DNA of 35,157 bases from Gemmatimonadota bacterium (GTDB taxonomy: Bacteria; Gemmatimonadota; Gemmatimonadetes; Longimicrobiales; Gaopeijiaceae), in NCBI GenBank assembly GCA_029863525.1, contig JAOTVL010000026.1, positions 1-35,157 of the forward strand, given 5' to 3'. Below are positions 27,181 through 33,641 of this stretch, piece after piece; the first letter of the stretch is position 1; the number at the start of each line of letters is the position of its first letter. The translations under genes were made by a program, and so were the position numbers. The notes below the pieces were generated by a model. The model was not told where the DNA came from. It did not search any database and worked only from the letters and a program-made list of their open reading frames with translations.

Positions 27181-27275
27181 CGGGGACACGACGAAGTCCC
27201 TCTCGCGACTCGGCGCTTCGCTACGGAGCCTGCGGCTCCGATCCTCGCTGCGAGAGGGACTTCGTCGCGTCCCCG
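27181..27275. repeat. 26-bp inverted repeat with nested hairpin after pspA
   Basis: Arms at 27181-27206 and 27250-27275 match in 25 of 26 positions. The 43-base interior holds a second hairpin, CGGAGCC-TGC-GGCTCCG (27224-27240). The interior is an inverted copy of the core of the 99-bp repeat just downstream (GCGAGGATCGGAGCC and GGCTCCG are shared). It starts 17 bases after pspA. There is no T-run, so it is not a standard terminator, though it would form a very stable RNA stem. Confidence 0.85.
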
Positions 27276-27322
27276 ACGCACAGGGTATGACCAGCCTAGG
27301 GGCAAAGGGTGGCGCCCGAGCC

Positions 27323-27717
27323 TTGCCTGGCCGCGCGATTGCGACGAGCCGTGGCTTTTGGACGACACGGCCTCGGGGGCGAGGATCGGAGCCGGAGGCT
27401 CCGCAGCGTAGCGCCGAGCCCTTGCCTGGCCGCGCGATTGCGACGAGCCGTGGCTTTTGGACGACACGGCCTCGGGGGCGAGGATCGGAGCCGCAGGCTC
27501 CGCAGCGCAGCGTCGAGCCTTCCCTGGCCGCGCGATTTGCGTCGAGCCGTGGCTTTTGGACGACACGGCCTCGGGGGCGAGGATCGGAGCCGGAGGCTCC
27601 GCAGCGCAGCGTCGAGCCTTCCCTGGCCGCGCGATTTGCGTCGAGCCGTGGCTTTTGGACGACACGGCCTCGGGGGCGAGGATCGGAGCCGGAGGCTCCG
27701 CAGCGCAGCGCCGAGCT
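27323..27717. repeat. Four tandem copies of a 99-bp unit
   Basis: Four head-to-tail units start at about 27323, 27422, 27520 and 27619; the landmark GTGGCTTTTGG recurs at 27351, 27450, 27549 and 27648, exactly 99 bases apart. Units three and four are almost identical over their length; units one and two differ from them mainly near CTGGCC and GCGACGAGCC. Each unit has two hairpins, CTCG-GGGG-CGAG and GGAGCC-GSA-GGCTCC. Because 99 is divisible by three, frames stay open across the array on both strands. I take it as non-coding. The rest of 27165-27784 outside the repeats shows nothing recognisable except a weak promoter. Confidence 0.9.
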
Positions 27718-27743
27718 CGCGAGGCCGTGTCGTCCAAAAGCCA
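27649..27743. repeat. 24-bp perfect inverted repeat closing the 99-bp array
   Basis: The segment at 27649-27672 inside the fourth unit (begins TGGCTTTTGGACG) is repeated perfectly in inverse orientation at 27720-27743. The 47-base interior contains the unit's own GGAGCC/GGCTCC hairpin. The same plan, long arms around the common core, is seen at 27181-27275 with unrelated arms. Confidence 0.88.
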
Positions 27744-27747
27744 TGTC

Positions 27748-27776
27748 TTCCCGCACACCCCTCGCGCGCGCATACT
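27748..27776 (+). promoter_or_regulatory. Weak candidate promoter for aminotransferase operon
   Basis: TTCCCG (27748-27753), 17 bases, then CATACT (27771-27776, part of CATACTAT) is the only promoter-like pair before the ATG at 27785. The spacing again implies an almost leaderless mRNA, and no Shine-Dalgarno sequence is present. Confidence 0.35.
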
Positions 27777-27784
27777 ATCCACCC

Positions 27785-28660
27785 ATGAGCACTGTTTATC
27801 TCAACGGGGCATACATGCCCAAGGCCCAAGCCTCGATCTCTCCCGATGATCGGGGCTTCTTGCTCGGCGACGGTCTCTACGAGGTGACGCCCTTCTACCA
27901 GGGCGTGCCGTTCGCGCTCGATCTACACCTGAAGCGCCTCCTGAAGGGACTCTGCTACCTGCGCATCGATTACGACGTCTCGGGCTTGGTCGCCATGCAT
28001 CACGAGCTGATCAGCCGAAACGGACTCGCGGGTGCCGAGAGGTCCATGGTGTACATGCAGATCACGCGCGGAGCCGCGCCGCGGACGCACTACTTCCCCG
28101 AGATTCCCGTCACACCCACCGTGTATGCCTTCGCGAAGGAATGGAGCCGGCCCGCGGACGAAGTTTGGAACCTCGGCTTTTCGGCGGCTACGGTGCCCGA
28201 CCGTCGCTGGAGTCGCGTCGACATCAAGACGATCTGCCTGCTGCCGAATGCCCTCGCGTTCCAGGCCGCCAAGGACAAGGGGGCGGACGACGCGATTCTG
28301 GTCCGCGACGGCGTGGCAATCGAGGGAGCCCACCAGAACTTCTGGGCCGTGTTCGGGGATACGGCCGTGACACACCCGGTCACCGGTCACATCCTCCCGG
28401 GCATCACGCGCGGCATTCTCCTGGAAGAGGCACGCGAGGCGGGCGTCTCGGTCGAAGAGCGACCGATTCAGGTCGAGGAGTTGGAGTTCGCGACCGAGTG
28501 CTTCTTCTCCGGCACGACCGGAGAGGTGCGGCCGGTCGTGGAGGTCGATGGCCGGCCGATCGGAGACGGAACCGTGGGCCCTGTGACCCGCCGACTGTCG
28601 GACATCTTCCTGGCGAGGGTCGAGGCCACGAAGAAGGCGGAGTGGGTTGCCGCGTCCTGA
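27785..28660 (+). CDS. D-amino-acid aminotransferase (PLP fold type IV)
   Basis: A 291-residue class IV aminotransferase. DRGFLLGDGLYEV (22-34) and the PLP lysine K148 in RVDIKTICLLPN are clear, as is E180 in AIEGAHQNFWAV. The segment QITRGAAPRTHYFP (92-105) holds R100 and H102, the RxH carboxylate trap known from D-amino-acid transaminases, which favours DAAT over branched-chain aminotransferase or aminodeoxychorismate lyase. DAAT interconverts D-alanine and D-glutamate with their keto acids, feeding peptidoglycan or recovering D-amino acids. The ATG at 27785 gives the normal N-terminus; the frame is open far upstream through the repeats, but that extension is not protein-like. An asparaginase gene follows with a 14-base overlap. 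Confidence 0.87.
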   Translation: MSTVYLNGAYMPKAQASISPDDRGFLLGDGLYEVTPFYQGVPFALDLHLKRLLKGLCYLRIDYDVSGLVAMHHELISRNGLAGAERSMVYMQITRGAAPRTHYFPEIPVTPTVYAFAKEWSRPADEVWNLGFSAATVPDRRWSRVDIKTICLLPNALAFQAAKDKGADDAILVRDGVAIEGAHQNFWAVFGDTAVTHPVTGHILPGITRGILLEEAREAGVSVEERPIQVEELEFATECFFSGTTGEVRPVVEVDGRPIGDGTVGPVTRRLSDIFLARVEATKKAEWVAAS

Positions 28661-29732
28661 ACCTCGTCGACGCATCCGCGGACTCTGGGGTAGTCGCAGC
28701 CTCGTAGCGGTCGTCGCGACGGCAGCGCTCGGGGCAGGTGCGATCCGCGCTCCCCTGGAGGCTCAGAGCCGTCCGCGCGTCCGCGTTATCGCCACGGGTG
28801 GCACGATCGCTGGGCAGGCAACGGGGGGGCAGCTCACCGGTGGGCAACTGGTGGAGGCGGTGCCTGAGCTCGACGAGGTCGCGATCATCGAGGTCGAGGA
28901 GTTCAGCCGGATCGGATCGTCGGCGATGACACCGGATCACTGGCTACGTCTTTCTCGTAGGATCAACGAATTGCTGACGGACGATTCCGCGCTCGCGGGT
29001 GTCATCGTGACGCATGGGACGGATACGATGGAGGAAACCGCCTACTTCCTCCACCTGACGGTCGACTCGGAACGACCGGTCGTGATGGTCGGGTCGATGC
29101 GCAATGCGAGCGCGGTGTCCGCCGACGGCCCCGCGAATCTTCTTTCGGGCGTCCGCGTCGCGGTCGATCCGCAAGCGCGTGGGCGAGGCGTGCTGGTCGT
29201 TCTGAATGACGAGATCCACTCGGCCCGAGACGTCCGCAAGACGGACAACAATCGCGTCGACACCTTCGTCTCCGCCGAATGGGGTACGCTCGGCATCGTC
29301 GACGCCGACCGAATCGTGTTTCGGCGCTCGCTCGCGACACGCCACACTACGGACTCGGACCTTCGTGTCGACGCTTCCGTGACGAGCCTTCCGATGGTCC
29401 CGATCGTGGCCGATTTCGCAGGAAACGACGGATCGGTCCTTCGCGCATGGGCCACCCAGGGCGCCCGCGCGGTGGTTGTGCAGGCCTTCGGAGGTGGGCG
29501 CGCGAGTCCCGGAATGCGTAGAGCCGCAACCGACGTGGCGGCGGAGGGCGTCCCCGTCGTGATGGCGTCGCGTGTCCCGGAAGGCAGGATCCTCGCGAGT
29601 ATCGGCTCGATCGAGGACGGGATCTTGGTGGCCGGCGACCTGCCCCCGCACAAGGCGCGCGTTCTCTTGATGCTCGCTGCACTTCAGGGTCGGGGTGCCG
29701 CGGATATCCAGCGCCTTCTCGATACACACTGA
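28647..29732 (+). CDS. Exported type II-like L-asparaginase
   Basis: Hydrolyses L-asparagine (and perhaps glutamine) to the acid and ammonia, probably in the periplasm. 361 residues from TTG 28647, which overlaps the aminotransferase gene by 14 bases and has GGAG just upstream. A signal peptide covers 1-40 (ends LEAQ). Catalytic residues visible: T53 in ATGGTIAG, T125-D126 in THGTDTMEETAYFL, K198 in ARDVRKTDNN. The mobile loop after ATGGTIAG appears shorter than in E. coli AnsB, without an obvious equivalent of its Tyr25, so kinetics may differ. Late segments VVQAFGGGRAS and MASRVPEGRI are family-like. Confidence 0.92.
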   Translation: MPRPEPRRRIRGLWGSRSLVAVVATAALGAGAIRAPLEAQSRPRVRVIATGGTIAGQATGGQLTGGQLVEAVPELDEVAIIEVEEFSRIGSSAMTPDHWLRLSRRINELLTDDSALAGVIVTHGTDTMEETAYFLHLTVDSERPVVMVGSMRNASAVSADGPANLLSGVRVAVDPQARGRGVLVVLNDEIHSARDVRKTDNNRVDTFVSAEWGTLGIVDADRIVFRRSLATRHTTDSDLRVDASVTSLPMVPIVADFAGNDGSVLRAWATQGARAVVVQAFGGGRASPGMRRAATDVAAEGVPVVMASRVPEGRILASIGSIEDGILVAGDLPPHKARVLLMLAALQGRGAADIQRLLDTH

Positions 29733-29736
29733 TCCG

Positions 29737-30777
29737 ATGACGGGCGGGACCAAGACGACGGCGCCGCGAAGTGGAGCCGTCGCGGGCGCACTGCTGTGCC
29801 TCTGTCTGACGGCGCTCGGCGCCGTGGGTTGTACTCGAGTCGGGCCTTCTGTCGATGGCACGGTCGACCTCGCACCACCCGGTGACGATGCTCTGGAGTT
29901 GACCTATCTCGGCACCGGCGGCTGGATCATGTCCCACGGGGACGATCAGATTCTCACGGCGCCACTGTTCTCGAACCCCGGGTTCTTTCAAACCGGCCTG
30001 TGGACGATCTCGGCCGATACCTCCGAGATCGATCGGTGGATGTCCGGCTACGACGTGCGCAATGCGCGGGTCATCCTGTCGGGGCATGCGCATTACGATC
30101 ATCTGATGGATGTGCCGCATGTGGCGAAGCGGTACGCCACGAACGCTCGCATCCTCGGCAATCGTACAGCCGCGAATACGCTGAGCGCCTGGTCGGGCGT
30201 CGAAGACCGGGTGGAGTCGATCGAGGAATACGTTGGCGACCAGGAGACGGTCGGCACATGGCTACGCTACGGAGACGTCCGGATCATGCCCCTCCGGTCC
30301 CGTCACGCGCCCCACTTCGACGGATACACGCTGTATCAGGGCTCGGTGGATCATCCGTTGGAGCGGGAGCCACGCTATGCATCGGAGTGGCTCGACGGGA
30401 ACACGCTCGCGTACCTAATCGACTTCCTCGACGCCGCCGACTCGGTCGCGTTTCGCATCTACTATCAAGATGCCGTGGTCGCTCCCCCGTATGGATTCGC
30501 CCCCGACGCGCTCATCGAGGTGCGTCCGGTCGACGTGGCGATCTTCGTGCCGGCGACGTTCGATCAGGTCGACTGGCACCCCGAAGCGTTCGTGGCGAAC
30601 CTGCAACCGAAGCGCGTCCTGCTCGGGCACTGGGAGGATTTCTTCGTCCCCGTCCACGCCGAGACTCGCTCGATCTTCCTGAGCGACATCCGCCACTTCG
30701 AAAAGCGCCTCGAACGGGTGTTCGCTGGCGACGTGTGGCGACCCGAGATCGGTACGGTGTTCCGCTTCCCTAGATAA
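29737..30777 (+). CDS. Lipoprotein metallo-beta-lactamase-fold hydrolase
   Basis: A 346-residue secreted MBL-fold protein. The signal peptide ends in a lipobox-like AVGC with C32, so it is probably an Lgt substrate. The metal motif HAHYDH (117-122) is complete, and later conserved residues are seen in LRSRHAPH and LLGHWEDFF. The overall plan resembles the UlaG/NAPE-PLD-like branch (LTYLGTGGWIM near 55-65). The substrate is unknown; position after aminotransferase and asparaginase genes suggests amino-acid or amide-related nutrient processing in the envelope. ATG at 29737, five bases after the asparaginase stop, gives a good lipoprotein signal; upstream starts in frame are less likely. Confidence 0.85.
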   Translation: MTGGTKTTAPRSGAVAGALLCLCLTALGAVGCTRVGPSVDGTVDLAPPGDDALELTYLGTGGWIMSHGDDQILTAPLFSNPGFFQTGLWTISADTSEIDRWMSGYDVRNARVILSGHAHYDHLMDVPHVAKRYATNARILGNRTAANTLSAWSGVEDRVESIEEYVGDQETVGTWLRYGDVRIMPLRSRHAPHFDGYTLYQGSVDHPLEREPRYASEWLDGNTLAYLIDFLDAADSVAFRIYYQDAVVAPPYGFAPDALIEVRPVDVAIFVPATFDQVDWHPEAFVANLQPKRVLLGHWEDFFVPVHAETRSIFLSDIRHFEKRLERVFAGDVWRPEIGTVFRFPR

Positions 30778-30837
30778 GCTGACGGGGCCCGACCGGGTCC
30801 GGGACCACCGTAGTGGCGGGGCCTCCCACCGCGCCCC

Positions 30838-30843
30838 TAGAAT
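30838..30843 (+). promoter_or_regulatory. Possible -10 element for BNR/MoaD-like pair
   Basis: TAGAAT, identical to the uvrA -10, lies 36 bases before the ATG at 30880 in the 102-base gap after the MBL-fold gene. No convincing -35 is seen. The gap also has GC-rich inverted repeats (for example CCAC-CGTA-GTGG) that could end the upstream transcript, but without a T-run. Confidence 0.3.
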
Positions 30844-30879
30844 GTCTCCCCTGATAGGCTCACGACGATGGAGGGGGAC

Positions 30880-32004
30880 ATGCCGCAGACTCCTTCGGGT
30901 AGCCCGGCGCGCACGGGCGACGTCCTGCTGATGGTCGGGACGACCAAGGGCGCCTTCCTGTTCAGCTCGCGGTCGGGTCGAGGAAGCTGGGAGGCCGACG
31001 GACCGCATTTCCCGGGCGAAGAAGTATACGCCTTGGCCCTCGATCAAAGAGGCGGTGCCCCCACGCTCTGGGCGGCCCCGGGCAGTCCCTTCTTCGGAGC
31101 CACCCTCAGACGTTCCGACGACCTCGGAGCCACGTGGTCGGACAAGGACGCACGCTCCGTGCGCTTCGAGGAGGACTCGGGCCTGTCACTCCAGCGCATC
31201 TGGCAGATCAGACCGGGACCGGCGGACGAGCCCGACTTGATGTGGCTCGGTGTGGAGCCGACCTGCCTCTTCGAGAGCAGAGACGGTGGGGACAGTTGGG
31301 CGCCGGTGCGGGGCTTCCTCGAGCACGAGCATCGCCAATACTGGCAGCCGGGCAACGGGGGGCTGTGCATGCACACGATCGTGCCTCACGCCCGAGATCG
31401 CGACCGGATGCTCGTCGCCTTCTCGACTGGGGGTGTCTACGGTACCGACGATGGGGGCGCATCATGGACCCCGCGTAACAACGGGGTGCGCGCCGAGTTC
31501 ATGCCGGACAAGCACCCGGAGTTCGGCCAGTGCGTCCACAAGGTGGTGCATCATCCGGAGAGGCCCGAGCGACTGTTCTTGCAGAATCATTGGGGACTCT
31601 ACCGAAGCGAGGATTGGGCGGCGTCGTGGGACGACATCGCCAACGGCGTGCCCTCCGACTTCGGTTTCGCGATGGCGATGCACCCGCACGATCCCGACAC
31701 GGTGTACATCGTGCCACTCGAGTCCGATGAGTTTCGGTGCACACCCGAGGCGAAGCTGAGGGTCTACAGGACCCGCGACGCGGGAGCGTCGTGGCAGGCT
31801 CTGAGCAAGGGACTTCCCCAGGAAGACGCGTACGAGACCGTGCTGCGTGACGGCCTGGACACGGACTCACTCGAGCCCGCGGGCATCTACTTCGGGACGC
31901 GTAGCGGGCACGTGTACGCATCGGCCGACGACGGTGACTCGTGGACGACCGTGGCCGACGGCCTGCCGCCCGTCGTGTGCGTCAAGGCGGCCGTGGTTGC
32001 ATGA
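30880..32004 (+). CDS. BNR/Asp-box beta-propeller protein
   Basis: A 374-residue protein with no signal peptide, so probably cytoplasmic. It has six Asp-box (S/T-x-D-x-G-x-x-W-like) motifs, about 54 residues apart, at 79-86, 133-140, 189-196, 243-250, 298-305 and 348-355; the spacing predicts a six- or seven-bladed sialidase/YVTN-like propeller. The fourth box is degenerate (SEDWAASW). Sialidase catalytic features are not evident, and a binding or scaffold role is equally possible. ATG 30880 is preferred over ATG 30868 because GGAGGGGG stands just before it. The gene overlaps the MoaD-like gene by ATGA. Confidence 0.87.
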   Translation: MPQTPSGSPARTGDVLLMVGTTKGAFLFSSRSGRGSWEADGPHFPGEEVYALALDQRGGAPTLWAAPGSPFFGATLRRSDDLGATWSDKDARSVRFEEDSGLSLQRIWQIRPGPADEPDLMWLGVEPTCLFESRDGGDSWAPVRGFLEHEHRQYWQPGNGGLCMHTIVPHARDRDRMLVAFSTGGVYGTDDGGASWTPRNNGVRAEFMPDKHPEFGQCVHKVVHHPERPERLFLQNHWGLYRSEDWAASWDDIANGVPSDFGFAMAMHPHDPDTVYIVPLESDEFRCTPEAKLRVYRTRDAGASWQALSKGLPQEDAYETVLRDGLDTDSLEPAGIYFGTRSGHVYASADDGDSWTTVADGLPPVVCVKAAVVA

Positions 32005-32318
32005 GCCGAGCGACCGAGGTCCCGCGGGTGCGCATCGTCCTCCCGAGCCAGCTCCGAGATCTCACCGGAGAAAGGCCGGTCGTTACGGTTGCCGCGGGGG
32101 TGTCGGTCGCCACCGAAGCCAGCGTTGCCGAGACGTTCCAATCGTTGCGAGCCGAGTACCCGGGTGTCTACGAGCGGATCTTCACCGAGACGCGGGAGGT
32201 GCGACCCCACATCAACATCTTCGTGGACGGGGCGGATATCCGCTGGAGCGGGGGACTGGAGACGCCGGTCGCCCCGGGAAGCGAGATCGTCGTCTTGCCC
32301 GCGGTCAGCGGCGGCTGA
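32001..32318 (+). CDS. MoaD/ThiS-like ubiquitin-fold protein
   Basis: A 105-residue beta-grasp protein. It starts with a strand VRIVLPSQLRDLTGE, has the helix SVAETFQSLRAEYPGVYERI and a strand INIFVDGADIRW, and ends GSEIVVLPAVSGG, giving the C-terminal Gly-Gly of MoaD, ThiS and SAMP-type carriers. It is distinct from the true ThiS at 6896. No MoaE, MoeB or other E1-like enzyme is in the window. Translation is coupled to the BNR protein by ATGA, suggesting joint function. It could be a sulfur carrier or a protein modifier. Confidence 0.87.
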   Translation: MSRATEVPRVRIVLPSQLRDLTGERPVVTVAAGVSVATEASVAETFQSLRAEYPGVYERIFTETREVRPHINIFVDGADIRWSGGLETPVAPGSEIVVLPAVSGG

Positions 32319-32341
32319 GTCCGCGGACCGACGGACCCGCC
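32310..32341. terminator. Possible bidirectional stem-loop between convergent genes
   Basis: GGCGG...GTCCG...CGGAC-CCGCC forms a nested stem with a four-base bulge and an eight-base loop between the convergent ends of the MoaD-like and M14 genes. It has no T-tract, so termination is only a suggestion. Confidence 0.3.
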
Positions 32342-32345
32342 ACGG

Positions 32346-33641
32346 CTACCTCCGCGCCGGGCCGCCCTCGAAGAGGAAGCGGACACGACGGCCCTCTGCG
32401 TCCTCCGCGACGATGAAGTGCGCCGGCCCGCCGACGTCCAACCCTCCACCCGCGTCGAGCACGCTCGTCATGGGGATGAGGTAGAGGCCCTCGACGTTCA
32501 GGGTGTCCTGAGCCTCCGACTCACCCATGTCTCCGATGTCGGAGATGATTCCGTCTCGCTTCATGAGCGGCAGCTCGTATTCGACCAGCATGTCGGCGGC
32601 GAGTGGAGGGAGCCCGGGCACCGCGATCGTCCCACCGGCGATGAGCAAGTCGGGGACCCGCCGACCGTTGTAGGCCAGTCTCTCGTAGATCGACGGATCG
32701 TACTGGGCGTATCGACCGGTCGCGATCGCGTCGAGTGCGGTGAGGATCCCAACGAAGTTGGCCTTTCTCAGATGCTGCTTCTGCGGGTCGTCTTCCCACG
32801 CGCCGGACTCGATGAGCACGGTGCTGGCTCCCCACGCCCCCATCAGGTCGCCGAACGCCCGCGGATTGAACGTGTCGTCGTACTTGGCTATGTGGTCCTG
32901 GACCAGCGGCTCCATGGCCTCGATCAGCAGCGTCGCCACCTGCATGGCGCGGCGCCGCTTGTCGTCGACGTCGCGCGCTTCGTTGAAGGCCGGCGCCAGG
33001 AGCGCGATCGCGACCCCACGGCTCGAATTCCCGACCCGGACCGCGGCGCTCTGGTCGTGAAGGTTGAAGCCGAAGTTCGGCTGGAGCTCGTCGTTGACCG
33101 CCTTGAGCAGCCGACCCTCCGGCGTCTGGAGACGTCGCGCGTCGCGGTTCACGTCGATCCCCTGAGCGTTTCGGCGCCGGAAGCGCTCTGCTCCATCCGG
33201 ATTGAGCATGGGGATCATGTGGACCGTCGAGCCCTCGGCGATCCGCCGGGCCAGCGGGTGGTCCGGCGAATCATGGAAGAAGCGGACGATGTCTGCGAGC
33301 GACATCGAGGCCGTGCTCTCGTTCCCGTGCATCTGCGACCAGAGCAGCACGGTGGTGGGTCCGCTCCCGAAGGTCAGGTGGCGGATCTCCCGGCCTTCTG
33401 CGCTCTCCCCCGCGGCCCGCGACCGGACAGAGCCGCCCAGGTACGGCTCGACCACCCGCCAATACGTTTCGTGATCGAAGCGACGGTCCTCGAGCCCGGG
33501 TACCCTGGCGGCGTCGTAGACTTCGACGAGCTCGGCGGGCGTCGTCGGCGCCGGGGTGACCGGCCCGTACGACATGGCGCCGCCACAGGCGACGACCATG
33601 AGGGCTGCGAAGGGCAGGGCACGGCGCGTCGGATGCGTCAT
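32346..33641 (-). CDS. Lipoprotein M14-family zinc carboxypeptidase
   Basis: A 431-residue exported peptidase. The signal peptide ends MVVAC (C19), a lipobox-like site. The M14 zinc ligands are H105 and E108 in MHGNES and H195 in FNLHDQS; the catalytic glutamate is E278 in VLIESGAW. NPDG (148-151) and DVNRDARRLQTPEG (163-176) are family substrate-site segments. About 130 residues follow the catalytic domain and probably form a beta domain. The start ATG at 33641 overlaps the NamZ stop (ATGA). With NamZ it may act on peptidoglycan peptides, although ordinary peptide digestion is equally plausible. Confidence 0.88.
   Translation of the reverse strand: MTHPTRRALPFAALMVVACGGAMSYGPVTPAPTTPAELVEVYDAARVPGLEDRRFDHETYWRVVEPYLGGSVRSRAAGESAEGREIRHLTFGSGPTTVLLWSQMHGNESTASMSLADIVRFFHDSPDHPLARRIAEGSTVHMIPMLNPDGAERFRRRNAQGIDVNRDARRLQTPEGRLLKAVNDELQPNFGFNLHDQSAAVRVGNSSRGVAIALLAPAFNEARDVDDKRRRAMQVATLLIEAMEPLVQDHIAKYDDTFNPRAFGDLMGAWGASTVLIESGAWEDDPQKQHLRKANFVGILTALDAIATGRYAQYDPSIYERLAYNGRRVPDLLIAGGTIAVPGLPPLAADMLVEYELPLMKRDGIISDIGDMGESEAQDTLNVEGLYLIPMTSVLDAGGGLDVGGPAHFIVAEDAEGRRVRFLFEGGPARR

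Noticed and set aside
27181-27275. Intrinsic terminator for pspA
   Set aside because: The stem is very long with a 43-base interior, and no T-run follows. It may still stop transcription, but repeat structure describes it better.
27323-27717. CRISPR array
   Set aside because: Whole 99-base units are repeated with no unique spacers of constant length, and no cas genes are present.
27287-27784. N-terminal extension of the aminotransferase through the 99-bp repeats
   Set aside because: The frame is open only because 99 is divisible by three. The translation is a low-complexity Arg/Pro/Ser repeat, and the aminotransferase fold begins normally at 27785.
26592-27829. Long minus-strand open frames over pspA and the repeat array
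   Set aside because: They read through pspA in antisense and repeat with the array in several frames. No family resemblance; a by-product of GC-rich codon use and the period of 99.
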